A stretch of 64,000 nt of DNA, taken from assembly GCA_910587595.1 (NCBI GenBank), contig CAJULQ010000006.1:67699-131698 (forward strand), given 5' to 3'. The stretch is from an uncultured Christensenellaceae bacterium (GTDB lineage Bacteria > Bacillota > Clostridia > Christensenellales > Pumilibacteraceae). A program made the translations under genes and the position numbers. Positions 43,170 to 51,874 of the stretch are shown here, in pieces; the first letter of the stretch is position 1, and every line of letters starts with the position of its first letter. The notes under the pieces are model-generated. The model saw only the letters and a program-made list of their open reading frames with translations. It was not told where the DNA came from and ran no database searches.

Positions 43170-43937
43170 TTACCGCATTTTGGGAAAAGCCGCATAGGCG
43201 TTTTGCTTGGTGATCTCTATGATCTCCTCTACGGGCATGTTTTTCACTTGGGCTATCTTCTCCGCTTGGCAGCGCACGTATTTGGGATAGTTGGTTTGGC
43301 CGCGGTACGGCGTGGGCGCCAAATAGGGGCAGTCGGTTTCCACCAACAGCCGATCGAGCGGCAACGCCGCGATCACCTCGTCCGCCTTGGAATTTTTGAA
43401 CGTGCAACTGCCCGAAAAGGATATATAAAATCCCATGGCCGCATATTGCAACGCCGTTTCTTTACTGCCCGAAAAACAGTGCATCACCGCACCCGCCGGC
43501 AAACAGTCGGCGTGCGAACGTATGATATCGTAAAAATCGCCGTACGCTTCGCGCACGTGAAAGATAGCCGGCAACCTGAGCGTGCGCACCATTTCGAGCT
43601 GTTCGTGCAACACGCGCCGTTGGGCGCATTTGTCGGTGTCGTCGTAGTGATAATCAAGGCCGATCTCGCCCACCGCCACGCACTTTTCACTGCCCGCCAA
43701 TTCGGCCAGCGTGCCCAAATACCCTTGCCCCACGCTCGTTGCGTCCGAAGGGTGCACGCCCACCGCGGCGTAAATTTTGTCGTTGGCCTCGGCGATCTTT
43801 ACCGAATACGCGCTCGAAAATTCGTTGTAGCCCACCGCCACGATCCGCTCTAAGCCGTCGGCCGCCATGTTGTCTATAATGTCTTGCGCGCCGCCGAATA
43901 TAGGATCGGTGAGATGCGCGTGCGTGTCTATCAGCAT
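43170..43937 (-). CDS. tatD: TatD-family metal-dependent hydrolase (DNase)
   Basis: A 255-residue TIM-barrel hydrolase. Metal ligands are visible in DTHAHLTD (start), GEIGLDYHY, IFHVREAYGDF, VMHCFSG and VETDCPYLAP. ATG 43937 gives the normal family length; the ribosome site GGAG is rather distant (about 12 bases). It overlaps the metG stop by seven bases, a common clostridial order metG-tatD. Confidence 0.94.
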   Translation of the reverse strand: MLIDTHAHLTDPIFGGAQDIIDNMAADGLERIVAVGYNEFSSAYSVKIAEANDKIYAAVGVHPSDATSVGQGYLGTLAELAGSEKCVAVGEIGLDYHYDDTDKCAQRRVLHEQLEMVRTLRLPAIFHVREAYGDFYDIIRSHADCLPAGAVMHCFSGSKETALQYAAMGFYISFSGSCTFKNSKADEVIAALPLDRLLVETDCPYLAPTPYRGQTNYPKYVRCQAEKIAQVKNMPVEEIIEITKQNAYAAFPKMR

Positions 43938-45847
43938 ACTTCTGCGCCGCTCCCGATGAGGCTTTCGGGCGTTACCAACGTGAGCTTGTCGCCCTCGCTC
44001 GCGCACAAGATCATGCCGCGGCTCTCTATGCCGCGCATTACGCGCGGTTGCAAGTTGGCCACCAACACCACGCGTTTGCCCACCATCTCTTCGGGCGTGT
44101 AATACTTGGCAATGCCCGACACAACGGTGCGCTGTTCGTCGCCCACTTTGAGCGTGAGTTTAAGCAGTTTATCCGCCTTTTCCACTTTTTCGCAAGCCAA
44201 CACTTCGGCCACGCGCAACTGCACGCGGCAAAAATCGTCTATGGTGATAAGGGGCGCGCTTTCGGTCTTTTCTTCCACTTTCTCTTCCTCTTTTTTGTCG
44301 GCAAGCTTTTCGAGCTCGTCCAATTCTTTTTCCACGTTTAGGCGCGGGAACAGTGCGTCTATCTCTTTGGTGCGGTAAGCCTTTTGTTTGCCGAAAGCCA
44401 GATCCTTGTTGCGTTCGGGCACGGCAAGCCCCAAGCCCTCCATGATCTTGGCCGCCGTTTGGGGCACAAAGGGCAACAACAGCGTGCCCGCTATGCGCAC
44501 GGCCTCGTTGAGCACGTACAGCACCTCGCGCAACCGTTCGGTTTGCCCCTCTTTGGCAAGCGCCCACGGCTTGGTCACGTCTATATATTTGTTGGCGGCG
44601 CCGATCAGATCGAAAATCTTTTCCAGCGCGCGTTGCGGCTTGTATTCGTCCATGGCCGCCTTTACTTCGCCGTACAGCGCGTTCATTTGCGCTACAACGG
44701 GGTCGTCCTCACCAGAAACGGCTTGCCCGCGCGAGATCTCGCCGTTAAAATACTGCACGTTCATCTTGCCCGTGCGGCGCACCAAGTTGCCCAAATCGTT
44801 GCATAGATCGGTGTTGATGCGCGTTAAAAGCGCCTCGCTCGTATACGCGCCGTCTGCGCCGAACGGCATGGCGCGCAACAAATAGTACCTGAGCGCGTCG
44901 GCGCCGTAGCGCGCCTTGAGCACGAACGGATCCACCACGTTGCCCTTACTCTTGCTCATCTTGTCGCCGCCGAACAGCAGCCAACCGTGCCCCACCACTT
45001 TTTTGGGCAACGGCAGATCGAGCGCCATGAGCATGGCCGGCCAAATAATGGAATGGAACCGCACGATCTCTTTGGCCATAAGGTGCAGATCGGCCGGCCA
45101 ATACGCTTGCATGTCGGCCGACGGCGCGTCGCCGTTATAGCCGAGCGCGGTGATATAGTTGCTGAGCGCGTCCACCCACACATACACGATGTGGCCGGGA
45201 TCGAACTCCACGGGCACGCCCCACGTAAAGCTGGTGCGCGACACCGCAATGTCCTCGAGTCCCGCGTCTATAAAGTTGTTTACCATTTCGTTGACGCGGC
45301 TTTCGGGCTTTAGGTAATCGGACTTTGTGAGCAGTTCGCGCACGCGCGGCGCATACTTGCTCAGTCGGAAAAAGTAGCTTTCTTCCTCGGCGTCTTGCAC
45401 GTCGCGGCCGCAGTCGGGGCATTTGCCGTCCTTTAGTTGGCTCTCCGTCCAAAACGACTCGCACGGCGTGCAGTATTTGCCCTTATACTTCGATTTATAG
45501 ATATCGCCTTGTTCGTATAAACGCTTGAAAATGTTTTGCACCGCGCGCACGTGGCTTTCGTCGGTGGTGCGGATAAACTTGGTATACGATACGTTCAGTT
45601 CGCGCCACAGGCTTTGAATCTCCGCCACCAAGCCGTCCACAAACGCTTTGGGCGTTACGCCCGCGTCCGCCGCCCGTTTCTCTATTTTTTGTCCGTGCTC
45701 GTCGGTGCCCGTCAAATAGAATACGTCCAACCCCTCAAGGCGCTTAAATCGCGCCACGGCGTCGCCGTATACCGTGGTATAGCAATGTCCGAGGTGCCAT
45801 TTGCCGCTCGGATAATAAATGGGCGTGGTGAGATAGAATTTTTCCAT
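43931..45847 (-). CDS. metG: Methionyl-tRNA synthetase
   Basis: A 638-residue class I synthetase. The HIGH-like motif is HLGH (PIYYPSGKWHLGHCYT), the zinc knuckle CTPC...CPDC lies near residues 125-145, and KMSKSKGN near 298. A C-terminal Trbp111-type tRNA-binding domain covers the last 105 residues (VQLRVAEVLACEKVEKADKLL). It charges tRNA-Met for initiation and elongation. First gene of metG-tatD-rSAM. The leader begins with a hairpin resembling a terminator. Confidence 0.97.
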   Translation of the reverse strand: MEKFYLTTPIYYPSGKWHLGHCYTTVYGDAVARFKRLEGLDVFYLTGTDEHGQKIEKRAADAGVTPKAFVDGLVAEIQSLWRELNVSYTKFIRTTDESHVRAVQNIFKRLYEQGDIYKSKYKGKYCTPCESFWTESQLKDGKCPDCGRDVQDAEEESYFFRLSKYAPRVRELLTKSDYLKPESRVNEMVNNFIDAGLEDIAVSRTSFTWGVPVEFDPGHIVYVWVDALSNYITALGYNGDAPSADMQAYWPADLHLMAKEIVRFHSIIWPAMLMALDLPLPKKVVGHGWLLFGGDKMSKSKGNVVDPFVLKARYGADALRYYLLRAMPFGADGAYTSEALLTRINTDLCNDLGNLVRRTGKMNVQYFNGEISRGQAVSGEDDPVVAQMNALYGEVKAAMDEYKPQRALEKIFDLIGAANKYIDVTKPWALAKEGQTERLREVLYVLNEAVRIAGTLLLPFVPQTAAKIMEGLGLAVPERNKDLAFGKQKAYRTKEIDALFPRLNVEKELDELEKLADKKEEEKVEEKTESAPLITIDDFCRVQLRVAEVLACEKVEKADKLLKLTLKVGDEQRTVVSGIAKYYTPEEMVGKRVVLVANLQPRVMRGIESRGMILCASEGDKLTLVTPESLIGSGAEVC

Positions 45848-45876
45848 ACTGATAACGTACCTTTTTGCTGAAATAG

Positions 45877-45938
45877 TAAAAAATACCTCTTTACCGAGAG
45901 GTACTTTTTATTATACCGCAAAACAGCCCCGAAAGCAA
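45877..45938 (-). promoter_or_regulatory. metG promoter with hairpin at the transcript start
   Basis: Minus-strand TTGCTT (45933-45938) and TATAAT (45910-45915) are 17 bases apart. Within a few bases of the expected start, TACCTCT and AGAGGTA (45884-45903) form a 7-bp stem around a 6-base loop, followed on the minus strand by six T. It could attenuate metG or protect the mRNA 5' end. There is no T-box sequence. Confidence 0.7.
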
Positions 45939-46030
45939 CCGTTTGCCCACCCCTTTATATTGTGGTGGCAACGCCGTTTTGCCCACTATATATAGGCGAA
46001 CCATGCGGCCGAAAATCTTTATAACGTTGT

Positions 46031-46264
46031 TTAGACGCGCTTGTCGTACGTTTTCGTGCCGTCCTCGTTTTCAAGCCCTATAAGATAATCCACCGATATC
46101 CCGTAAAACAAAGCAAGTGTTACGCAATCGGTGATCTTGGGCACCGTTATATCCGCCTCCCACCGACTGATCGTTTGTTGCTTTATTCCCGTTTTTTGCG
46201 CAAGCGCCGTTTGCGACAATCCGCTTCTTTCTCTGTGCTCTTGCAAGCTTTTTCCTATATTCAT
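46031..46264 (-). CDS. XRE-family repressor
   Basis: A 77-residue protein that is almost entirely a Cro/CI-type helix-turn-helix (SGLSQTALAQKTGIKQQTISRWEADITVPKITDCVTLALFYGISVDYLIGL). There is no dimerisation or peptidase domain. No ribosome site precedes the ATG, and a -10-like TAGAAT ends six bases before it, so the mRNA may be leaderless, as for some phage repressors. It faces the 141-residue gene across a region with three operator-like sites and probably represses both. Confidence 0.92.
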   Translation of the reverse strand: MNIGKSLQEHRERSGLSQTALAQKTGIKQQTISRWEADITVPKITDCVTLALFYGISVDYLIGLENEDGTKTYDKRV

Positions 46265-46270
46265 ATAGGT

Positions 46271-46346
46271 ATTCTACACTATTTTGCGTAGAAATAGTTG
46301 ACCTACTCAAAAATGTGTGATATACTATCTACACAATTATGAGTAG
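46271..46346. promoter_or_regulatory. Three-operator divergent control region
   Basis: Three 18-bp imperfect palindromes share the form CTAC(A/T)C...G(T/A)G: O1 46274-46291, O2 46303-46320, O3 46329-46346. O1 and O3 agree at 15 of 18 positions. The plus-strand promoter is TTGACC (46298-46303), 17 bases, TATACT (46321-46326), so O2 fills its spacer and O3 lies over the start of its transcript. O1 covers the repressor's own -10 (TAGAAT, 46271-46276). The layout recalls lambdoid OR regions. Confidence 0.75.
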
Positions 46347-46357
46347 GCGGTGAACCG

Positions 46358-46783
46358 ATGGATACATTTGATTTTCTTTTACCGAATGATTATGAAAACG
46401 AAATCGCGGCGTTTTTATTGATGTGCACGCCAAAAGACATTAACTTTCTAAGCATTCCCGACAGTGAACGCACGGCAAAAGACTATGTTCGCTTAATGTA
46501 TATTGCCATTGCCTTGCAAAGCAGAAGTTCATTGTTGCGTATTATACGCGAAATCGAGGACTGCAACCGAATGGACGATATTGACGATTACGTGCGAACA
46601 ATCCCCAACATACACAATCAAGCTAAAATCTGGGTAGAAGAATTTATAGAAGATATCCCGTTACCGCCAATCAAAACTTTTGTTAAAAAAACTTGGCAAA
46701 AACAAGTGCGTCAATACAAGAGAAAGCACAAGAAGCGAATACACGCTATGTGCGCAAAACAAGATCTGCGATCGCCACGGTAA
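46358..46783 (+). CDS. Uncharacterised protein under XRE control
   Basis: A 141-residue soluble, mostly helical protein with an acidic N-terminal two thirds (IREIEDCNRMDDIDDYVRTIP) and a strongly basic C-terminus (KKTWQKQVRQYKRKHKKRIHAM), which could bind nucleic acid. I do not recognise it. AGGCGG lies eight bases before the ATG. Codon use is more AT-rich than the neighbours. Its 3' end overlaps the end of the convergent lipoprotein gene by 38 bases. Confidence 0.75.
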   Translation: MDTFDFLLPNDYENEIAAFLLMCTPKDINFLSIPDSERTAKDYVRLMYIAIALQSRSSLLRIIREIEDCNRMDDIDDYVRTIPNIHNQAKIWVEEFIEDIPLPPIKTFVKKTWQKQVRQYKRKHKKRIHAMCAKQDLRSPR

Positions 46784-49367
46784 GATACCCGTTGTTGTCG
46801 ATCGCATACGCGAATACGGGCTGTATTTCGAAATAGTTTTCTTTGTCTTCGCTCACTAAAACAACGCTGTCCCAACGGTTGTCGCCCACGAAAAGGTTTG
46901 CGCCGCGATAAAATGCCGACTGTATTTCTACGGTATCGCTGCCCCAATAGTATTCCATCGACACCCTGAAATCGTTGTGCGTCAACGTGAAAGACTGCCT
47001 ATAGTCGCGGATCTTAACGGCCGTATACACCGTGTCGCCGTCGGGATACAAACTATTGTTGAAGATATGCACCGAGCCGTCGTCGCCCAACCAAGCATAC
47101 AGTCGACTGCCGTCCGCCGATATTTCCCGCTCCAAGTCATACGTTTCGTATAAAACGCCTTTGCGTACGTTTGGCACCGTGATGCTCTGCTCGGTGTTTT
47201 GCGCGTCCGTGTACACAAGCGTTATCGTGCACAGTTCTTCGGCGGGCGCCGTAAAGCCGCCCGTATACGCTTTTTCGCCGTCCGCGTGCCGCAACACGAA
47301 CGAATACAACGACCCGTAACACACAATGCGCACGTTGTTTTCAAACTGCTCGGCCGTGCCGTCGTACCGTAGCACAAGGCCTTCCGTTTGTTCTTCGAAC
47401 ACCAACCAGCGAATGCCGTCGTGCAAAACGATCTCGACCGCCGCGGGCGCCTCTTTCACAGCCAACGCCGTCACGTGCAATCCGTAGGCACGGGGCACGT
47501 CTACCGACGCACCGAAATCGCCGTTTTGCAAAACGGCGGCCAGTTCGGGCGCGCCCGAACGCTCGTGCACCGAAAACGCAAACGCTTGCTTTTGTTGCTC
47601 GGTGAGCGACCCGCTCGCATATTGCACGCGCACGCCGCCGTACACTTGCCCGAACAGTTGCTCGTACAGATCTTGGGGAATGCCCACTTGCACGGTAACA
47701 TGCCCGTCGGCGCCCGCTATTTGGGGCACGGGGCAAACGTACGGCACAAGCACGTTTACGGTATGCGGCTCGTCGAGCATAAACCGAATATCGGGCAACC
47801 CGCTATTTTGCATGGTCACAACGTTGATCGTTACGGTGAGATCGCCAAAAACGGTAACGGGCAACGACGGCACATACCCCTCTTGCAACGCGTTTCCGCC
47901 GATCGTCAACTGCCGCAGAGCGGGCAAACACGCAAACAGATCTTCGAAAAGAACGTTTCGCCGCAGATCTTGCAAGGTGATCTCCAAACGGGAAATTTGC
48001 GAAAACAGCTTGCTATATTCGCCCTCGCGCACCGCGTATACAAGATCGTTCAACGCATTGTCGGTATACTCGCCCAAATCGAGCGACGACAACGGGCAGT
48101 CGGCCAAATACACAAGCGCGCCGTCGGCGGTATACAAATGTCCGCGCCCCGCCCTAAACAGCGGCGACCCCTCGTGCACCGTAACGCTCGGCAATGCGCG
48201 CGCGTTGCCTTGCGGCGCGCGGCTCCTAAACTGCAAGATCCATTGGCTTGCCGGCACCGCATGCAGCTCGGTGTACGGCTCGCCCGTTACGGGGTCGTGC
48301 GTTTGCACCACCCCTTTCACCGAACGCGGCATAATGAGCTCTTCCACCGCGCCCTTTTCGTCCTCTACGATCATTTCCGCCGCAACGTATTCGCAATCGG
48401 CGGGGATCTCCACCGTTTTTTCGCCGTCGGCTATATACATATAGGCCACGCGGACGCTCCCCACCGTTGCAAACTGCCAACCTTTTTCCACCGTTTCTTT
48501 ATCGCCGCTTTGGCCGAAATATTTTTCGTTCAAGCGTTGCCACTGCTCTTCGGTCAGTTCGTAACGCGCGGTGCCCACGGCGCGTATGTCGCTTACGGAA
48601 AAAGCGGTAAAGTGCGAGCGCACGCTCTCTAAGCACGACGCTATGTTCAAACGGCTGCTATAGCCGTCGCCCTCGCTCGCGGCATGGTATAAATAGTTGC
48701 CTTCCGCATACGCCGCCGAGGCCGACACGGCGTAAAACTGTTTTTGCGCGGTGCCGTGCGCATATACCGCCTCGGTCATATCTTCGGTATACTGCACGAA
48801 CGTATACGAATACTCGCTCGCCGAGCGATAGTCTATGCACATGGTCATGTAAAAATCTTTGCCGGCGTAAAAATCGGGACTGTAAATGCAAACATAATCT
48901 TTGCCCTCTTTTTGCGCGAGCATAAAATACTGCCGCCCGTACTGCACCGCAACGCCGTATATATCCTTTTGGCCAAAGTCGTTTAACAGCGCGTCGCCCA
49001 TATACAGCGAAACGAACAGCGTCTGCTCGAACAGATCGTCGCGCATGTTATGTATGCTTTGCACGTCGGGCTTTTTGCCGCTGTCGGCCGCCACGGCGTC
49101 GGCTATGGCTTGGTTGCCGTCGGCCGCCCGCGCGTCGCCGTATGCCGCGCCCGCGTTCTTTTTATCGTTCGTCTGCGTGCCGTCCACGTCGTTCACGTGA
49201 ATGCCGTGGTCGCGCAAAATCGCGGTCACCTTTTGGCGGTAGGCCGTAAAGGCGACGTTTTTAGTCGCGTTATCCCCCTCGCTCGGCTTGTTGCACGCCC
49301 ACAGGGTGCAACCGCACAACAGCAAACATACTATCGTTGCGATAACGGCTTTTTTGCTTTTACCCAT
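46746..49367 (-). CDS. Large lipoprotein with leucine-rich-repeat-like region
   Basis: An 873-residue exported protein. The signal peptide ends in a lipobox (CTLWAC). A region near residues 400-560 (FRAGRGHLYTADGALVYLADCPLSSLDLGEYTDNAL, LPALRQLTIGGNALQEG) resembles cell-surface leucine-rich repeats of the BspA type. Beta-rich segments follow. ATG 49367 is preferred because GGAGG lies eight bases upstream; the open frame extends further through the leader but lacks signals. No partner gene is evident. Expression probably depends on read-through of the leader terminator. Confidence 0.82.
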   Translation of the reverse strand: MGKSKKAVIATIVCLLLCGCTLWACNKPSEGDNATKNVAFTAYRQKVTAILRDHGIHVNDVDGTQTNDKKNAGAAYGDARAADGNQAIADAVAADSGKKPDVQSIHNMRDDLFEQTLFVSLYMGDALLNDFGQKDIYGVAVQYGRQYFMLAQKEGKDYVCIYSPDFYAGKDFYMTMCIDYRSASEYSYTFVQYTEDMTEAVYAHGTAQKQFYAVSASAAYAEGNYLYHAASEGDGYSSRLNIASCLESVRSHFTAFSVSDIRAVGTARYELTEEQWQRLNEKYFGQSGDKETVEKGWQFATVGSVRVAYMYIADGEKTVEIPADCEYVAAEMIVEDEKGAVEELIMPRSVKGVVQTHDPVTGEPYTELHAVPASQWILQFRSRAPQGNARALPSVTVHEGSPLFRAGRGHLYTADGALVYLADCPLSSLDLGEYTDNALNDLVYAVREGEYSKLFSQISRLEITLQDLRRNVLFEDLFACLPALRQLTIGGNALQEGYVPSLPVTVFGDLTVTINVVTMQNSGLPDIRFMLDEPHTVNVLVPYVCPVPQIAGADGHVTVQVGIPQDLYEQLFGQVYGGVRVQYASGSLTEQQKQAFAFSVHERSGAPELAAVLQNGDFGASVDVPRAYGLHVTALAVKEAPAAVEIVLHDGIRWLVFEEQTEGLVLRYDGTAEQFENNVRIVCYGSLYSFVLRHADGEKAYTGGFTAPAEELCTITLVYTDAQNTEQSITVPNVRKGVLYETYDLEREISADGSRLYAWLGDDGSVHIFNNSLYPDGDTVYTAVKIRDYRQSFTLTHNDFRVSMEYYWGSDTVEIQSAFYRGANLFVGDNRWDSVVLVSEDKENYFEIQPVFAYAIDNNGYLTVAIADLVLRT

Positions 49368-49384
49368 TTTCTCTTCCTCCCATA

Positions 49385-49551
49385 GAAAAAGTGCGCTCCC
49401 AATCGGGAACGCACTCCAACAGTACACTCCGCGATTGTTGCTACACAATTCCACAGACAGGAAAAGAGTGGTACTAATTGGCAATACCGCTCCTATCTGT
49501 GATGTAATTGTGTAGCACAACCACTATAGCATATTTTGGTGCAAAACGCAA
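49385..49551 (-). promoter_or_regulatory. Promoter, long hairpin and leader terminator of the large lipoprotein gene
   Basis: Minus-strand TTGCGT (49546-49551), 17 bases, TATAGT (49523-49528). The transcript would open with a hairpin spanning 49439-49517: outer arms GCTACACAATT/AATTGTGTAGC (11 bp), middle arms CACAGA-AGGA/TCCT-TCTGTG, inner arms GAG(C/T)GGTA/TACC. A second stem, AGTGCG-TTCCC with GGGAG-CGCACT plus a T-run (49385-49415), is an intrinsic terminator ending 11 bases before the ribosome site. The arrangement suggests regulated attenuation. No known riboswitch class is recognised. Confidence 0.75.
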
Positions 49552-49583
49552 GTAAAATTTTTTGGGGCGCGGTGGGCGCATGT

Positions 49584-50090
49584 CTAAAACACGCGCGCCA
49601 ACGAACAGCCGATCACGCACCCCACAAGCGTTGAAAACAGCGCCACGGGAATGGCGTAGCTAAGCTTTTTGACATTGGACTGCGAAAAATAGATGGTGGA
49701 TATGTAAAATATGGTTTCGCTCGATCCGTAGATCACCGACGCGCACTTGCCTATATACGAATCGGCGCCGTACTGCTTAAAAACGTTTTCGAGCACGCCC
49801 AGCGCGCCCGCGCCCGACAGCGGGCGGATCAGCATGAGTTCGGTGAGTTCGCGCGGAATGCCCAGCGTGTTCATGAGCGGCGACGCGGCGCGGGACAGAT
49901 AGTAGCTCAGCCCGCTCTGCTTGAACACTTCCACCGCCATCATGATGGTGAGAAGATAGGGGAACACGTTGGCCATGAGGCTCAAAGTGCTCCGCGCGCC
50001 GTCGGTGAACGCCGCATACGCGTCTTTGCGCCGCACCGCCGCTATGATCAGCACGGTGATAAACAACAGCGGTATGATATAGGCGGTCAT
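49584..50090 (-). CDS. spmB: Spore maturation protein B
   Basis: A 168-residue membrane protein of the SpmB/nucleoside-recognition (Gate) family, with hydrophobic segments and the conserved block TELMLIRPLSGAGALGVLENVFKQYGADSYIGKCASVIYGSSETIFY. In Bacillus, SpmA and SpmB together affect spore core dehydration. The start overlaps the spmA stop by four bases (ATGA). Confidence 0.94.
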   Translation of the reverse strand: MTAYIIPLLFITVLIIAAVRRKDAYAAFTDGARSTLSLMANVFPYLLTIMMAVEVFKQSGLSYYLSRAASPLMNTLGIPRELTELMLIRPLSGAGALGVLENVFKQYGADSYIGKCASVIYGSSETIFYISTIYFSQSNVKKLSYAIPVALFSTLVGCVIGCSLARVF

Positions 50091-50929
50091 GCGTCCGCTC
50101 CTTTGCCGCGAGCAAGCGGCAACGGCGCCGCGCCGCGCGACTTTTTGTTAAGATTTCTCCGCGCGCTTCGCTTGGTCGAAATGACAGAAAAGGCGCCGCT
50201 TGCTTTGTTGTTGCCACCGACACCCAACTCTTTGTTGTCGCCACCGACACGCACCTTTTCATTGTCACCTCGAGCGTAGCCGAGAGGTCTGCTTGTTGCT
50301 TTGTTGTCACCTCGAGCGTAGCCGAGAGGTCTACCCGCCCCATTTTCGTTTTCCGCTTTTTTACGGCGCGTCTTACGCAACAAAAAGCCGATCGACTTAA
50401 CGAGCACAACGCCCAACACGGTGCTCACCACGGTGGCCACGGTAGCGGGCAACAGAAAATCGGCGGGATTGACCGACCCGTGCGTGGCACGCAATCCGAT
50501 CACGGTGGTGGGCAACAGTTGCAAGCTGGTGGCCGAGATCACCGTAAGCATGATCATATTTTGCGAAGCGCGTTTCTCCCCCGTGTCCATTTCGTGAATG
50601 GCGCGCATGGCCATGGGCGTGGCGGCGTTGCCAAGCCCCAACAGATTGGCGGCCATGTTCATGGTCACGTACTTTCTGCCTTTATCGTTCAGTCCCGGAT
50701 ACAAAAAGCGGACAAGGGGACGCAACAGCTTGCTCAAAAAATCGGCCAACCCTATCTTTTCGATAATGCCGAAAAACCCCAACCAAAAACCATACAGCGC
50801 CGCCAACTCCACCGCCAATTTGACCGACGCATGACTGCCCGCGATCATGGCGGTAACGGCCTTACCGGGGTCGGTGAACAAAAGCGCCGACACCGCGCCC
50901 AACAGCATAATATACCACACTTTACTCAT
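50087..50929 (-). CDS. spmA: Spore maturation protein A with repeat-derived C-terminal tail
   Basis: A 280-residue protein. The first 200 residues are a normal SpmA Gate domain (YGFWLGFFGIIEKIG, TMNMAANLLGLGNAATPMAMRAIHEM). The last 80 are encoded by the local REP-like repeats and read GRPLGYARGDN twice and VISTKRSARRN once. The tail stays open across all units and ends exactly at the ATGA junction with spmB. SpmA proteins normally end near residue 200. ATG 50929 matches the family start but has no ribosome site; TTG 50947 is possible. Confidence 0.9.
   Translation of the reverse strand: MSKVWYIMLLGAVSALLFTDPGKAVTAMIAGSHASVKLAVELAALYGFWLGFFGIIEKIGLADFLSKLLRPLVRFLYPGLNDKGRKYVTMNMAANLLGLGNAATPMAMRAIHEMDTGEKRASQNMIMLTVISATSLQLLPTTVIGLRATHGSVNPADFLLPATVATVVSTVLGVVLVKSIGFLLRKTRRKKAENENGAGRPLGYARGDNKATSRPLGYARGDNEKVRVGGDNKELGVGGNNKASGAFSVISTKRSARRNLNKKSRGAAPLPLARGKGADA
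50152..50334. repeat. REP-like repeats inside the spmA reading frame
   Basis: A reverse 35-bp unit (50152-50186) and two forward 30-bp units beginning TGTCACCTCGAGCG (50263-50292 and 50305-50334) belong to the family seen at 1-375 and 59871-60175. Between them lies a short imperfect tandem containing GCCACCGACAC twice. All are translated in spmA. Confidence 0.88.
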
Positions 50930-50998
50930 ACCACATGTGTATGACAAAATCGGACAAGATATGCCGCCTTTCTTACCTTCGCGCGCCTCGCCTATTTC

Positions 50999-51874
50999 TT
51001 ACTCCCACTCGGGGGTATATTTCGCGTCGGCGCTGTCGCGTTCTTGGCCAAACCCTTGCAAACCGCATTCGGCCGCGGCATGCAACACGCGGTTATATTC
51101 CATAGACGTAACGCGGCGATCGAACGCCTTGTCGCCCGTGCGGTTAAAGGCGGGCGTATATTGGCGCAACACGCTCACGCGCGCGGCGGGAAAATCGCGC
51201 GCAATCGTCCGCATGATCTCCGCGCCGTCTTGGCTAAGCGAGGGCAACACCAAATGGCGGATAACGGTGCCGCGCACCGCAATGCCCTCTTTTTCGCGGT
51301 ATTCCCCCGTTTGCCGCACCATTTCGGCGATGGCCGCGTGCGCCACGCGCGGGTAATCTTCCGCTTGCGAATAGCGCAAAGCCGCCGCCGCGGAAATGTA
51401 TTTGTAATCGGGCAAGTAAATATCCACAAGCCCCTCTAAGGCGCGCAAGGTCTCCACCCTTTCGTATCCCGACGAATTATACACCACGGGGATATGCAGT
51501 TTGGGTTTTACTTCTTGCAAAAAGGGCAACAGATAGGGCACAAAATGCGCCGCCGTGATAAGATCGATATTGTGCGCGCCCTCGTCTTGCAACCGTAGCG
51601 CCGCTATCGCCAACTCGTGCGTTGTTACCGTTTTGCCGCGGCGCTCGCCGTGCGATATGGGCGCGTTTTGGCAGTAGCCGCAACGCAACGCGCAACCGCC
51701 GAAAAAAAAGGCGCCGCTGCCGCGCGTGCCGCTAAGGGGCGGTTCTTCGAAACGGTGCAACATGATCTTGGCCACCGTTGCGTTGTCGCCCGCGCCGCAA
51801 AACCCTACGCCCGCCGTGCGGTCGGCGCCGCAAGCGCGCGGACACAGCGTGCAATGCTTGGGATCATACCGCAT
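50999..51874 (-). CDS. PflX-like radical SAM protein
   Basis: A 291-residue radical SAM enzyme related to COG1313 (pyruvate formate-lyase activase homologue). The N-terminus has a Cys-rich knuckle (CTLCPRACGAD, GFCGAG), and the 4Fe-4S motif is GGCALRCGYCQN. LVDIYLPDYKYIS and VIRHLVLPS are family blocks. The substrate is unknown. It overlaps the RAYT-like gene upstream by 11 bases, so it is probably transcribed from that gene's promoter. Confidence 0.9.
   Translation of the reverse strand: MRYDPKHCTLCPRACGADRTAGVGFCGAGDNATVAKIMLHRFEEPPLSGTRGSGAFFFGGCALRCGYCQNAPISHGERRGKTVTTHELAIAALRLQDEGAHNIDLITAAHFVPYLLPFLQEVKPKLHIPVVYNSSGYERVETLRALEGLVDIYLPDYKYISAAAALRYSQAEDYPRVAHAAIAEMVRQTGEYREKEGIAVRGTVIRHLVLPSLSQDGAEIMRTIARDFPAARVSVLRQYTPAFNRTGDKAFDRRVTSMEYNRVLHAAAECGLQGFGQERDSADAKYTPEWE

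Noticed and set aside
45848..45960. T-box leader before metG
   Set aside because: The leader is too short, with no specifier stem and no conserved antiterminator T-box sequence; only one hairpin is present.
46031..46783. Prophage remnant
   Set aside because: The operator layout is phage-like, but no integrase, structural or lysis genes are found in the surroundings.
49439..49517. T-box or c-di-GMP riboswitch from the GGTA...TACC element
   Set aside because: The apparent similarity is on the strand opposite to transcription, and the conserved cores of those classes are missing.
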